The notes below the pieces were generated by a model. That model did not search any database, was not told the DNA's origin, and saw only the letters and a program-made list of their open reading frames with translations. A program made the position numbers and the translations under genes. This document shows positions 7,643 through 16,854 of a stretch of DNA of 64,000 nucleotides, piece by piece (position 1 is the first letter of the stretch; each line of letters starts with the position of its first letter). The stretch comes from Bacillus_BA fengqiuensis (GTDB lineage Bacteria; Bacillota; Bacilli; Bacillales; Bacillaceae_H): assembly GCA_030813035.1 (NCBI GenBank), contig JAUSTV010000002.1, one strand, 5' to 3'.

Positions 7643-8824
7643 ATGAATAAAAAAGACATAGCAAGCATTCGAAAACAATTTAAAGTAGATAATGATTTAC
7701 TCAAAATCACCGAAATCTTCAATGTTTATATAATGAAGGAAACAAGTGAAATCTATCATCATCAAAGTCAGCCATTCGAAATGTTAGACCAAGATCAGCA
7801 AGAGTTGTTTATGAATAATTTTAAAAAATTACTTACAGGACAATTGGATGAAAAGTTATTTGAATTAAAATTTCAGCGTAATGCTGAAAATAACAGTCAG
7901 CTTATTTTGCATCAAGGATTACTAAGCGGTGATGTGGAAGGCTGGAAAGAACAAATGCTTCTCATTGTTGAAAAAATGCTTAAAGATCGACAATATGAAA
8001 TGGATATTGTCGTAACATTCATTCGAGGAGAATATTTGAAGCCAATGAAACGCCCAAGTGAAGAGGGGGAAGAGAGTGAACGAGATGCCGTTTATTCCCA
8101 TTCATTTATTCTATGCAGTATAAATAAAACACAAGATCCAAAAAAAGAATTGCTGTTTGACTATGTCGAGAAGGAATTCAAGTACAATGTTGTGATAGAT
8201 CCTATCATCGACCTCAACGCCCCAGTAGCAGGGTTTCTTTTTCCTTGTTTCACAGATAATGCTGCGGATGTCAACCACATTCTATATTCAGCAGGCAAAG
8301 CGCATGAGCTTGATTATCAGTTCATAGAGGAAGTATTAAACGGTGAAGAAACGATGACGGCAAAAGACGATAAAATCGCTTTTGAGGAAATTGTCAAAAA
8401 CGTAACAGGAGATCAACTAAACACGTCAACACTCTCCAATGTATATGAAGAAATTCACCGTGTGATTGAAGAAAATGAAGATGAAGAAACACCAAAATTA
8501 GACTACAAAGACGTAGAACGTATTTTAAAGATGAGCGGACTAGAAGATGTAAATACAGAAAAGGTAGAAACAGCTTTCCAAAGAGTCCTCGATGACGAAA
8601 ACTATGAGCTGAAAGCAAGTAGCATCGTACCAAAGTATAATTCAAAATCTATCAAAATCAACACGAAAGTAGCTAACATTTCTATTAGTCCACAAGATTT
8701 AAGGTACGTGAAACAGGTCAATTTTAATGGTAAACGCTACATCATGATCGAAGTGGAAGAAGATACCGTGATTGAAGGGTTCACTATGATTCCAGAAGCT
8801 TTTAACGGTAATATAAGTCAATAG
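7643..8824 (+). CDS. DUF4317-family protein
   Basis: The start is placed at ATG 7643, eleven bases after AGGAG (7627-7631). It gives MNKKDIASIRKQFKVDNDLL, which matches the usual start of DUF4317 proteins; the frame is open further upstream but shows no family likeness. The product is 393 residues, soluble, with no signal or membrane segment and a very acidic middle. The family is common in Firmicutes and has no known function. TATAAT at 7603-7608 is a likely -10 box. Confidence 0.75.
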   Translation: MNKKDIASIRKQFKVDNDLLKITEIFNVYIMKETSEIYHHQSQPFEMLDQDQQELFMNNFKKLLTGQLDEKLFELKFQRNAENNSQLILHQGLLSGDVEGWKEQMLLIVEKMLKDRQYEMDIVVTFIRGEYLKPMKRPSEEGEESERDAVYSHSFILCSINKTQDPKKELLFDYVEKEFKYNVVIDPIIDLNAPVAGFLFPCFTDNAADVNHILYSAGKAHELDYQFIEEVLNGEETMTAKDDKIAFEEIVKNVTGDQLNTSTLSNVYEEIHRVIEENEDEETPKLDYKDVERILKMSGLEDVNTEKVETAFQRVLDDENYELKASSIVPKYNSKSIKINTKVANISISPQDLRYVKQVNFNGKRYIMIEVEEDTVIEGFTMIPEAFNGNISQ

Positions 8825-8892
8825 ATGAAAATCCATAATATCCCACGATTTCCATGTTAAAATAGAAATCATTAGAAGAGAGGGGATCGGGG

Positions 8893-9396
8893 ATGGAGAA
8901 AGAGAAAAAAGCATCAGATAAAAGAGTCAAGGGATTGATCATCGGTTTGGCTATCGTCATGGTTTTAACGTCAAGCTATGCAGCCGTCTCGTGGTGGAAC
9001 GGGAAAGACGCAGCGAAGCAGCCGGAGACGACCAAAGCCAGTATGCTTGATTCTGTCAAGAAGTTGGAGGAATTTACGGATGAGGGAGAGTTCATCGCTT
9101 ATTTCCATCATTTTTATAACGAAACAGTTTGTTATGGAAGAGTGAATTCACTAAATTGGGAAGAACAAACCGCAGCCGCTTCCGCTATCCTTCATTCACT
9201 CGCGAATTTAAAGCCAGCTAACGAGGACTTAGCAAAAGATTTTAAGAACATCGCCAAGCTCGTACAGGAAATCGAGAATGATCAAAAAGATAAATCGAAT
9301 GTGAAAACACTGCATCGCTATTTTCATGATTTGGACATTCATTATAATGGATATGCAGAATCCTCACAGGTATTTCAAGTGACCAAGTTCAAATAA
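8893..9396 (+). CDS. Membrane-anchored hypothetical protein, 167 aa
   Basis: The ATG follows GAGAGGGGATCGGGG. A single N-terminal membrane helix (residues about 14-36, LIIGLAIVMVLTSSYAAVSWW) is followed by an extracytoplasmic helical domain of about 130 residues (ESVKKLEEF-like, then FHHFYNETVCYGRVNSLNW). Small anchored proteins of this shape occur in Bacillus plasmids and chromosomes; I do not recognise the function. It is 68 bases after the DUF4317 gene on the same strand and ahead of a strong terminator. Confidence 0.6.
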   Translation: MEKEKKASDKRVKGLIIGLAIVMVLTSSYAAVSWWNGKDAAKQPETTKASMLDSVKKLEEFTDEGEFIAYFHHFYNETVCYGRVNSLNWEEQTAAASAILHSLANLKPANEDLAKDFKNIAKLVQEIENDQKDKSNVKTLHRYFHDLDIHYNGYAESSQVFQVTKFK

Positions 9397-9465
9397 AGGA
9401 AACTTTCATCAACGTAAAACATACACGCGTTAATAGGAGATTACAAACAACAGTAAAATAAAAAA

Positions 9466-9512
9466 GAGATTTCCAGTAAAAGTCTTTATTTACTGGAAAT
9501 CTTTTTTTTTGT
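9466..9512 (+). terminator. Rho-independent terminator
   Basis: A stem of about fourteen base pairs (AGATTTCCAGTAAA with TTTACTGGAAATCT) is followed by a run of ten T. It ends the 7.6-9.4 kb transcript. Confidence 0.9.
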
Positions 9513-9537
9513 AAATGAGCTGAACGAGCGCCTGCAA

Positions 9538-9652
9538 TTTTATCCCGCATTAATGGGCAGTAAGCCCCCCACTTCAAGGCTTGAGAGAAATCGAAGAAGT
9601 TTAAGCGGGGGATGAAGGAAAACCACCACTGATGGAAGTTGCCTTTATAAAT
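9538..9652 (+). repeat. Dispersed structured repeat, copy A
   Basis: It starts with TTATCCCGCATTAATGGGCA and continues through CCCCCCACTTCAAGG and GGGGGATGAAGGAAAACC to ACTGATGGAAGTTGCC. It shares this order of blocks with copies at 17863, 22303 (inverted) and 25258. Its end runs into the last codons of the TetR gene. Confidence 0.75.
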
Positions 9653-10259
9653 AAAGCCCCGCCGTATAAACCGCTGTAATTGTTTTGGCAATTTCCTCAA
9701 CAGGAGATTGATGTTCATCACGGACAATTTCCCATAAATACATTTCGTTCGCAAAAAACCAGCCCCGTGCCACGAGTTCATGGTTCAGCCCGGGTTTTGC
9801 CAATTCATTCTGCTGAGAATAGGCAACATCTTTGGCGATTCTTTGAATGAACTTTTCCCGAATTTCTTTCCATTTATGAGAGGCAACAGGGGAGATGCCG
9901 ATTGCCTGTTCAAAAACCTGCATCATTCCCCGCTCTTTTTCCGCCAATTTTAAAAAGGAATATGCCTGTTTTTGAATAATTTGTTCCGCTTCCATTTTAG
10001 ATTTTGGGAAAAAGGACGTTTCGGCAATTTGATAAAATTGTGCCATGACATCTTCCATTAAAACAATTAGAATGTCATCCTTTCCTTCAAAATGAACGTA
10101 TGCGGTTCCATACCCGACCTTTGCTTTCTTAATGATTTGAGAAATAGTCGCTTTTTGAAACCCGTCTTCAAGAAATACTTCTTTTGCGGCTTCTAATAGT
10201 TTTTCTCTTGTCATGATGGAGCGCAAATGGCGTTTATCAACGACTTCATCTCTTTTCAC
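9645..10259 (-). CDS. TetR-family regulator of the kynurenine operon
   Basis: The start is taken as GTG at 10257-10259 (VKRDEVVDKRHLRSIMTREKL) because GGGAGG lies just upstream on the minus strand; this gives 204 residues, the usual TetR size. Residues 18-65 form the HTH (REKLLEAAKEVFLEDGFQKA, then AKVGYGTAYVHFEGKDDIL). The rest is the helical ligand-binding domain. The gene diverges from kynU. A TGACATCATGTCA dyad overlaps the kynU -35 box. I infer a repressor that responds to tryptophan, kynurenine or a related compound. Confidence 0.85.
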   Translation of the reverse strand: MKRDEVVDKRHLRSIMTREKLLEAAKEVFLEDGFQKATISQIIKKAKVGYGTAYVHFEGKDDILIVLMEDVMAQFYQIAETSFFPKSKMEAEQIIQKQAYSFLKLAEKERGMMQVFEQAIGISPVASHKWKEIREKFIQRIAKDVAYSQQNELAKPGLNHELVARGWFFANEMYLWEIVRDEHQSPVEEIAKTITAVYTAGLYL

Positions 10260-10382
10260 TACTATTCCTCCCTTATTTGTATTCTTTCCTTCTAGCATAT
10301 ACGGATTTCCGATAAAACTAAAGGGTGATTTGTGAAGAATCTCTAACGTTTTCATTAATTTTTAGAATGTTCGAATTTGTTA

Positions 10383-10412
10383 TTGACATCATGTCATATT
10401 CTTTGATACGAT
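10383..10412 (+). promoter_or_regulatory. kyn operon promoter with overlapping operator dyad
   Basis: The -35 box TTGACA (10383-10388) and a -10 box TACGAT (10407-10412) are 18 bases apart. The perfect dyad TGACAT-C-ATGTCA (10384-10396) covers the -35 box, so a bound TetR dimer would block RNA polymerase. Confidence 0.65.
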
Positions 10413-10454
10413 TTCCCTAGAATACTAGTAAAAATCAATTCAAGGAGGATTATG

Positions 10455-11741
10455 ATGCTTTCATATTCTTTTCAACCAACAGTGGAATTTGCTCAACAAC
10501 TTGATCAACATGATAAGCTTTCGCATTTCCGCCATGAGTTTTATTTGAAACCGAACTCCATCTATATGGATGGAAATTCATTAGGTCTCCTTTCCAAAAG
10601 AGCGGAAAAGACACTTTTAGAGTCTTTGGCCGATTGGAAGGAACTTGGGATTGACGGCTGGACACAAGGCAATCACCCATGGTTTTTCATGTCCGAAAAG
10701 TTGGGTGAAATGAGTGCACCGATTGTCGGAGCTTCGCCTGAAGAAGTAATTGTAACCGGTTCCACGACGGTGAACTTGCATCAGCTTGTGGCATCCTTTT
10801 ACAAACCGGAAGGAACACGCACGAAAATTTTAGCTGATGAGCTCACGTTCCCATCGGATATTTATGCGCTTCAAAGTCAGCTTCGCCTTCATGGCTACGA
10901 TCCGGAAACACATCTTATTCGAGTGAAAAGCCGAGATGGCCGCTTTTTGGAAGAAGATGATATTATTGCTGCAATGACTGATGATATTGCGTTAATCGTT
11001 TTACCGACCGTTTTATATCGAAGCGGTCAAATTCTGGACATGAAGCGATTGACAGAAGAGGCTCATAAAAGAGGAATTTTAATCGGTTTTGACGGATGCC
11101 ATTCCGTTGGAGCTATTCCTCATTCATTCAGCGAATGGGGGGTTGACTTTGCATATTGGTGCAATTATAAGCATTTGAACGGGGGACCGGGTTGTGTCGG
11201 CGGGCTGTATGTCAATCGTAAGCATTTCGGTACACATCCAGGATTGGCTGGCTGGTTCGGTTCAAGAAAAGATAAACAGTTCGATATGGAACATACGTTG
11301 ACTCCGGCTGAAACGGCATCAGCTTTCCAAATCGGAACTCCTCATGTATTGAGTCTTGCACCTTTAATCGGTTCTCTTGAAATCTTCGCAGAAGCGGGAA
11401 TTGAAAATATTCGAGAAAAATCACTCCTGATCAATCAATATTTAATGGATTTAATTGAACAGGAGTTAACGGGTATGGATTTTATCATCGGAAACCCTAG
11501 AGACGATGTACGCCGCGGAGGACATATTAGTCTTGAGCACAAGGAAGCGGCACGGATTTGCAAATCTTTAAAAGAAAATGGAATCGTTCCGGACTTCCGT
11601 GCACCAAATATCATTCGATTGGCGCCAGTGGCATTGTATACTTCTTATGAAGAGGTGTGGAAAGTCGTTCAAACCCTCAAAACCATCATGACTGAAAAGC
11701 AATATGAAAAATTTGCAAATGAGCGCGAAGTAGTAGCATAA
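10455..11741 (+). CDS. kynU: Kynureninase
   Basis: A PLP enzyme that splits L-kynurenine into anthranilate and L-alanine. The 428 residues show SIYMDGNSLGLLSKRAEKTL near the N-terminus, TGSTTVNLHQL for the PLP phosphate, FDGCHSVGAIPH (Asp of the PLP pocket) and WCNYKHLNGGPG with the Schiff-base lysine. Two ATGs occur, at 10452 and 10455; the second is six bases from AGGAGG and is preferred. It is the first gene of the operon that continues with a permease, kynA and kynB. Confidence 0.95.
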   Translation: MLSYSFQPTVEFAQQLDQHDKLSHFRHEFYLKPNSIYMDGNSLGLLSKRAEKTLLESLADWKELGIDGWTQGNHPWFFMSEKLGEMSAPIVGASPEEVIVTGSTTVNLHQLVASFYKPEGTRTKILADELTFPSDIYALQSQLRLHGYDPETHLIRVKSRDGRFLEEDDIIAAMTDDIALIVLPTVLYRSGQILDMKRLTEEAHKRGILIGFDGCHSVGAIPHSFSEWGVDFAYWCNYKHLNGGPGCVGGLYVNRKHFGTHPGLAGWFGSRKDKQFDMEHTLTPAETASAFQIGTPHVLSLAPLIGSLEIFAEAGIENIREKSLLINQYLMDLIEQELTGMDFIIGNPRDDVRRGGHISLEHKEAARICKSLKENGIVPDFRAPNIIRLAPVALYTSYEEVWKVVQTLKTIMTEKQYEKFANEREVVA

Positions 11742-11776
11742 AGCTGAAAGTTTTGGGAGAACAAGGGGGATGAAGC

Positions 11777-13189
11777 ATGGAGAATCATAACGGGGAATCA
11801 GGATTAAAGCGTGAGTTGAAAACAAGCCAGCTTACGATGATTGCGATGGGATGTGCAATTGGAACAGGATTGTTCCTTGGAAGCGGTCTGGCCATCGGCA
11901 CCGCAGGACCGAGTGTACTGCTCAGTTATGCAATTGGAGCATTTATCGTATTGCTTTTAATGGGATGTCTGGCAGAAATGACAGTAGCCCACCCTACGTC
12001 CGGCTCGTTCGGAACGATTGCTGAAAAATATATTAATCCTTGGTCAGGCTTCATTGTCCGATACTCATACTGGGTGGCAAACGTTCTGGCTGTCGGGGTA
12101 GAAGTAAGTGCCATTGCGGTTTACATGAAATATTGGTTTCCCGATGTTCCCGGTGTCGTATGGATTTTATTTTTCGCTCTCGTTCTCATATATGTGAATG
12201 CAACAAGCGTCAATACATTCGCTACATTTGAATATTGGTTCTCCATGATTAAAGTAAGTGCGATCGTGCTTTTCATACTTCTTGGTTCTTACATTTTATT
12301 CGGAGGGTCAGATCAATCAAGCATAGGACCTCAAAACCTTGTAAACGATGGCGGTTTCATGCCGTTCGGCTGGTGGGGAATGTGGGTTGCGATTTTTATT
12401 TCCTTATTCAGCTTCTTAGGTACAGAAATGATAGCCGTTACAGCTGGTGAAGCGGAAGACCCGGATGTAGCGGTTCCTAAAGCGTTGAAAGCAACCGTAT
12501 TTCGGTTATCGACGTTTTATGTATTGACAATCGCCATCATGTTAATGATTGTTCCGTGGCAGTCTGCAGGTGTGGATAAGAGCCCGTTCGTTAAAGTTAT
12601 GGAAATATTAAATATTCCAGGCGCTTCCGGAATTATGAACTTTATCATTTTGACAGCTGCGTTATCAGCGATGAATAGTCAGCTTTATGCTTCTACCCGG
12701 ATGATGTATTCGCTATCCCAAGGAGGATACGCACCTGCCTTTTTTGGGAAAATAAGCAAAAAAGGAATTCCTTCAAGGGCCCTTACGGTGTCGACAGGCG
12801 GCATTTTCCTGGCGGCTGGGGTGAGCGCACTCTTGCCTGAATCGTCTTATGCCTTCATGATGGGTATTTCCATGTTCGGCGCCATTTTTACTTGGTTTAT
12901 GGTATTCATTTCCCACCTGTTTTTCCGTAAACAGTGGGAGAGGAACGGTGGGCGCAAGCTGCCGATTAAGATGATTGGTTTCCCTTATTTAACGATCGTA
13001 GGGGCAGTACTTTTATTAAGCCTAATGTTGACGACATGGGTTACACCGTTTAAAATCATGCTTCAGTTCGGAGTGCCGTGGTTAATCTTCCTTTCCATTG
13101 CTTACATGGTGTGGAAAAAGAAGAACATGAATCATGGTGCTTTACAAAAAAACACGGATATTTCCAACAACGATATGAAAATAGATTGA
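11777..13189 (+). CDS. Amino-acid permease (APC family), probable tryptophan or kynurenine uptake
   Basis: A 470-residue protein with about 12 membrane helices. It starts with the APC amino-acid transporter signature RELKTSQLTMIAMGCAIGTG and then LFLGSGLAIGTAGPS. The ATG follows AAGGGGGAT. The 35-base gap after kynU and 58 bases before kynA place it inside the operon, so it most likely brings in the substrate of the pathway. Relatives carry GABA, proline, lysine or aromatic amino acids; specificity is inferred from context only. Confidence 0.85.
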   Translation: MENHNGESGLKRELKTSQLTMIAMGCAIGTGLFLGSGLAIGTAGPSVLLSYAIGAFIVLLLMGCLAEMTVAHPTSGSFGTIAEKYINPWSGFIVRYSYWVANVLAVGVEVSAIAVYMKYWFPDVPGVVWILFFALVLIYVNATSVNTFATFEYWFSMIKVSAIVLFILLGSYILFGGSDQSSIGPQNLVNDGGFMPFGWWGMWVAIFISLFSFLGTEMIAVTAGEAEDPDVAVPKALKATVFRLSTFYVLTIAIMLMIVPWQSAGVDKSPFVKVMEILNIPGASGIMNFIILTAALSAMNSQLYASTRMMYSLSQGGYAPAFFGKISKKGIPSRALTVSTGGIFLAAGVSALLPESSYAFMMGISMFGAIFTWFMVFISHLFFRKQWERNGGRKLPIKMIGFPYLTIVGAVLLLSLMLTTWVTPFKIMLQFGVPWLIFLSIAYMVWKKKNMNHGALQKNTDISNNDMKID

Positions 13190-13247
13190 TGATTCATCTC
13201 CTTGTTAAAGAACAACGATGTGCATAAGAAAGAAGGAGGATTACACA

Positions 13248-14105
13248 ATGGTAAACACAAACAATAATGAGCACAGTGCAAAACCCGGCTTAGAAAAAGA
13301 AATTCGGACAGATTTCCAAAAAGATATGTCCTATGGGGATTATCTTCACCTTGACAAAATTTTATCAAGTCAGCACCGATTATCGGATCATCATGATGAA
13401 ATGCTGTTTATCATTATCCACCAGGCAAGTGAACTATGGATGAAACTTATTTTACACGAGATTACAGCCGCGACTGAATGCATTCGCCGCAATGACTTAG
13501 ATTCATCTTTTAAAATGCTGTCACGTGTCTCAAGAATTCAACAGCAATTAATCCAATCATGGAGTGTGCTGTCTACGTTGACACCGGCGGAGTATATGGA
13601 GTTTCGCGATAAACTCGGGCATTCATCCGGTTTCCAGTCTTACCAAAACCGTCTGATCGAATTCGCTCTTGGAAACAAAAATGCCCATACTTTATTAGTT
13701 TATCAGCATCAAACGGAGCTTTATGAAAAATTGAACGAAGCGCTGAATCAACCAAGTATTTATGATGCAGCCATCCGAGCACTTGCCCTAAGAGGATTGC
13801 CGATTGATCAGGAAGCACTTGAAAGGGATTGGTCACAGAATTATGAACCAAATGCCAGTGTAGAAGAGGCTTGGTTGACAGTTTACCGTAATGTCGATCA
13901 GTATTGGGATTTATATGAATTGGCAGAAAAGCTCGTGGATATCGGAAGCCAGCAGCAACTATGGCGTTTTAACCATATGAGCACAGTTGAGCGAATCATT
14001 GGCCATAAGCAGGGAACAGGCGGTTCATCTGGTGTCACGTATTTAAAGAGAGCGCTTGATCACCATTTCTTCCCGGAACTATGGAGCTTAAGAACGAAAC
14101 TTTAA
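13248..14105 (+). CDS. kynA: Tryptophan 2,3-dioxygenase
   Basis: A heme enzyme that opens the indole ring of L-tryptophan to N-formylkynurenine. The start is ATG 13248, seven bases after AAGGAGGA. The product is 285 residues, the usual bacterial size. Family motifs are MSYGDYLHLDKILSSQ, then HHDEMLFIIIHQASELWMKL with substrate-contacting residues, RLIEFALGNKN, and RFNHMSTVERIIGHKQGTGG with the proximal heme histidine and the GTGGSSG loop. Confidence 0.95.
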   Translation: MVNTNNNEHSAKPGLEKEIRTDFQKDMSYGDYLHLDKILSSQHRLSDHHDEMLFIIIHQASELWMKLILHEITAATECIRRNDLDSSFKMLSRVSRIQQQLIQSWSVLSTLTPAEYMEFRDKLGHSSGFQSYQNRLIEFALGNKNAHTLLVYQHQTELYEKLNEALNQPSIYDAAIRALALRGLPIDQEALERDWSQNYEPNASVEEAWLTVYRNVDQYWDLYELAEKLVDIGSQQQLWRFNHMSTVERIIGHKQGTGGSSGVTYLKRALDHHFFPELWSLRTKL

Positions 14106-14114
14106 TCCTTTTTT

Positions 14115-14162
14115 GGGGTAATCCAGCAGCCGCAGGAAATAGGTGGCTGCCGGGTTACCCCT
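14115..14162 (+). other. Stem-loop between kynA and kynB
   Basis: GGGGTAA-CC-CAGC pairs with GCTG-CC-GGGTTACCCC with small bulges. No T run follows, so it is more likely an mRNA processing or partial-attenuation element than a full terminator. Confidence 0.5.
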
Positions 14163-14239
14163 CAAATGCATGTTTTTACATATGAAGTTAGATTATTTTT
14201 GTATGAGTGTAAACCTAAACATAAATGGAGGAATATTCG

Positions 14240-14866
14240 ATGAGTACATGGATTGACATCTCACAAAGATTAGATGAAAACGTAGCCGTCTGGCCGGGGG
14301 ATACACCTTTTGCGTATAAAGTCAATTGGAGCAAAGAAGAAAGCGGATCGGTCAATGTCGGACAAATCACCATGAGCATCCACACAGGTACCCATATTGA
14401 TGCCCCTTTCCATTTCGACAATGAAGGAAAACGGGTGATAGAGCTGGACATTAATTTGTATATCGGTCCCGCACGTGTCATCCACTTGCCGAATAAGACG
14501 AGCATTGGCGTTAATGATGTTTGTCATCTTGATATAGACGGAGTGACCCGTTTATTAATTTATACAGGGTCATGGGAAAACCGAACCGTTTTTCCGGAAT
14601 CCATTCCTCACCTTGAACCGGAACTGGCAGTCTATTTATCACAGCGTGGTGTGCGGTTAATCGGACTTGATTTGCCATCGGTCGACCCATTGGATAGTAA
14701 GGAATTGTCTGCCCATCATGAACTCACTCGCCACGGCCTGCATATTTTAGAAGGGCTTATACTGGATGGAATTCCAGAAGGGGACTATGAATTGGCTGCT
14801 CTTCCACTGCCGCTTGTTGGAGCCGACGGAAGCCCTGTGCGTGCCGTCCTGAAAAAGATGGAATAG
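14240..14866 (+). CDS. kynB: Kynurenine formamidase
   Basis: It hydrolyses N-formylkynurenine to kynurenine and formate, the step between kynA and kynU. The start is ATG 14240, eight bases after ATGGAGG. The product is 208 residues and has the cyclase-family metal motif HTGTHIDAPFHF, plus GLDLPSVDPLDSKEL and HHELTRHGLHILEG, as in bacterial KynB. With its neighbours it completes the tryptophan-to-anthranilate route. Confidence 0.95.
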   Translation: MSTWIDISQRLDENVAVWPGDTPFAYKVNWSKEESGSVNVGQITMSIHTGTHIDAPFHFDNEGKRVIELDINLYIGPARVIHLPNKTSIGVNDVCHLDIDGVTRLLIYTGSWENRTVFPESIPHLEPELAVYLSQRGVRLIGLDLPSVDPLDSKELSAHHELTRHGLHILEGLILDGIPEGDYELAALPLPLVGADGSPVRAVLKKME

Positions 14867-14917
14867 CCTATTTTGACAGTAGATGTTTTGAAGTGGCTTT
14901 TTTCTGAATTTAATGTT

Positions 14918-14951
14918 AAAAGACCGGTGATAAAACACATCCCGGTCTTTT
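14918..14951. terminator. Terminator shared by kynB and the opposing small genes
   Basis: The stem AAAAGACCGG with CCGGTCTTTT has A and T tracts built into the stem, so it can work in both directions. It closes the kyn operon on the plus strand and the 14989-15359 genes on the minus strand. Confidence 0.85.
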
Positions 14952-14988
14952 AGAACTTTCTGAAAAACGCCATTTCAGTGTTAAGCAA

Positions 14989-15171
14989 TTAATCTTCTTT
15001 ATTTTCTTCAAGTGATTGTTCCTGGTAATGCTCGTTTAAATAAGTGTTTTCGGTTGTCGCAAAATTGACAGATTGAAGACTTATGTCTGTATCCATCCCA
15101 TAATAACCTTTCCACTTATCTTTTACGAGGCTCCCGCTTTGAAATTGCGGTTCGCTTTTCTTGTCTTTCAT
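14989..15171 (-). CDS. Small acidic hypothetical protein, 60 aa
   Basis: From an ATG at 15169-15171 the frame encodes MKDKKSEPQFQSGSLVKDKW and on to a very acidic end (LEENKED). There is no good ribosome-binding site at this ATG, and the frame is open about 60 bases further upstream without a standard start, so the true start is uncertain. It follows another small gene on the same strand. I do not recognise the family. Confidence 0.5.
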   Translation of the reverse strand: MKDKKSEPQFQSGSLVKDKWKGYYGMDTDISLQSVNFATTENTYLNEHYQEQSLEENKED

Positions 15172-15233
15172 GAATTGGCCTGCTTTCTTCCTAACTGCAT
15201 TTCTCTTGTTCGTACCTTCAATTGATGGATCCG

Positions 15234-15359
15234 TTACTGTTTAGCATTCTGGCGTTTTGTCGGGTGAATGGCCTTTTCCATTTCTTCGGCAGCCATAACT
15301 GGGTTCGTCGTATCTGCATTCGGTTTTCCTTTTTGAGATCCTTGCTTTGATTTTGCCAT
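15234..15359 (-). CDS. Small basic hypothetical protein, 41 aa
   Basis: An ATG at 15357-15359 follows TGGAGGG on the minus strand. The product MAKSKQGSQKGKPNADTTNP... to KRQNAKQ is hydrophilic and rich in Lys, Gln and Asn, reminiscent in composition of small spore or stress proteins, but no known family is seen. It probably forms a pair with the 60-residue gene downstream. Confidence 0.55.
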   Translation of the reverse strand: MAKSKQGSQKGKPNADTTNPVMAAEEMEKAIHPTKRQNAKQ

Positions 15360-15442
15360 TATTATCCCTCCATTTTTTATTTGAATCTTACAGGATAGTT
15401 TGTGGAAAGTGACGATTGATTATGCAGAACATGCTGATATAG

Positions 15443-15488
15443 AAAATCCCTTACCACAAACCGAATTTCTCGTTTGTATAAGGGATTT
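15443..15488 (-). terminator. Terminator of the rep gene
   Basis: AAATCCCTTA-(T)-ACAAACG pairs with its complement across a short loop; on the minus strand a TTTT follows. It begins about 30 bases past the rep stop codon. Confidence 0.65.
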
Positions 15489-15517
15489 CCTTTAGATATT
15501 AATGGGGATCTCACAGC

Positions 15518-16828
15518 TTATAGATGTTCTAAAATCACTTCTTGGTAAAATCTTCTTAAAAGATCGTGTTGGAAATCATCGAATAATCGTATTGGCAGCC
15601 CCAGTTCTTTCCTTTTCATAATGTCCATTCGAATGGTGTTCCGTACCTCTGCCGCAGCGATTTTCTCCGAATCCTCTTTTTCCATGGAGAGGCTTTTTTT
15701 CAATTCGTACACCTCGAGGCAATGGTGTTCAAAATCCTCTTGCGATCCAAAGCGTTCCAAATAGAAAGATCGTTTCTCGTCACCAGTCTGTTGCTTCATA
15801 AATACCGGAACCATTTCTTTACGGATAACACCGCGTTTCTTCGGCTTCCATCCTTTTTTGACGGCAGATAATAAATAACCGGGAACATTATCGATTTCTT
15901 TCGTCTCAAGGCGCTGCCGTGTATATTCGAGAGCATTTTGTATGCGTTCATTGTCGTATTGCATTAAGAGGGACTCGGCTGTTGCTTTCTCCATGTTGTG
16001 TTGTAAAAGCTGATCCAATAAACCTTTTTGCGCTTCGTCCCACTTTTTATCATGGGTCCCATCTGTCAACGCGTCGAGGATTTCTTCTTGTACTTCATTG
16101 CTTACTTCCAGTAAAGGCAATTCTTCATTATCTTTTGGAATAATACGGAATTCGATTGCTGTTACTTTACGACCACTTTTCACTTCTCGAAATTCAAAGT
16201 TCATGTCCGTCACTTCATTGATATCTTCTTGTGCCTTTGATAAGATTCGGTTTTTAAAATGACCGTATTGCTTATATGTATTGGGCTCAAGCCCTATCCA
16301 TTCCCGCAACGTCTCAAGAGGGATTGTCCGGGTTTTATGCCGTAAAAACTGATATTGCTTTAACAGTTCATAAATTCGAATCGAGTAAAAAGAACTAAGC
16401 TGCAAGATGTACTTGAGCTGATAGGACGTAAATCGTTTTTTCATATTGAGCAAAAAGGGCTTCAATTTAGAGGAAATCTCCAATTCAACATAACCTTCAC
16501 CCGGAAAATATTCCGCACTAGCCAGCCAATTGACGACGAGTGTTGATTTGTCTTGCTTAATGGGAATCGTTTTTTCCTGGAGCCCTGTAATAATTTCGCG
16601 GATATACTGATAAATATTCCCCTTAATTCCTACCATATTGGCAAATTCTTTTACAGTAAATTTGTAAACTTGAAAATGTTCATCATCAGGTTCAACCATA
16701 CTAATGAGTGTATGTATAATTCTCGTCTCTTGAAGAGATAATTTATAAGCGGTCTCTATTAAATCATTGGACTTGGTTACCTTGTGATTAGGACTGATTT
16801 TCTTCTCCTGTTTTACGACATCCTGCAT
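15518..16828 (-). CDS. Plasmid replication initiator (Rep_3 / RepB family)
   Basis: The 436-residue protein begins with KVTKSNDLIETAYKLSLQET and RIIHTLISM, the classic start of Rep_3 initiators. Two winged-helix domains follow (about 20-130 and 135-235; the second contains YSIRIYELLKQYQFLRHKTR and IPLETLREWIGLEPNTY). The C-terminal 200 residues are an extra helical part seen in larger Bacillus theta-plasmid initiators. Such proteins bind iterons as monomers to open the origin, and as dimers repress their own gene. The gene reads away from the iteron array at 16855-17590, with an inverted iteron-like TATCAC in its leader. The ATG follows GGAGGC. Confidence 0.93.
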   Translation of the reverse strand: MQDVVKQEKKISPNHKVTKSNDLIETAYKLSLQETRIIHTLISMVEPDDEHFQVYKFTVKEFANMVGIKGNIYQYIREIITGLQEKTIPIKQDKSTLVVNWLASAEYFPGEGYVELEISSKLKPFLLNMKKRFTSYQLKYILQLSSFYSIRIYELLKQYQFLRHKTRTIPLETLREWIGLEPNTYKQYGHFKNRILSKAQEDINEVTDMNFEFREVKSGRKVTAIEFRIIPKDNEELPLLEVSNEVQEEILDALTDGTHDKKWDEAQKGLLDQLLQHNMEKATAESLLMQYDNERIQNALEYTRQRLETKEIDNVPGYLLSAVKKGWKPKKRGVIRKEMVPVFMKQQTGDEKRSFYLERFGSQEDFEHHCLEVYELKKSLSMEKEDSEKIAAAEVRNTIRMDIMKRKELGLPIRLFDDFQHDLLRRFYQEVILEHL

Positions 16829-16854
16829 CTAACTGCCTCCTAACTATCACTAAT

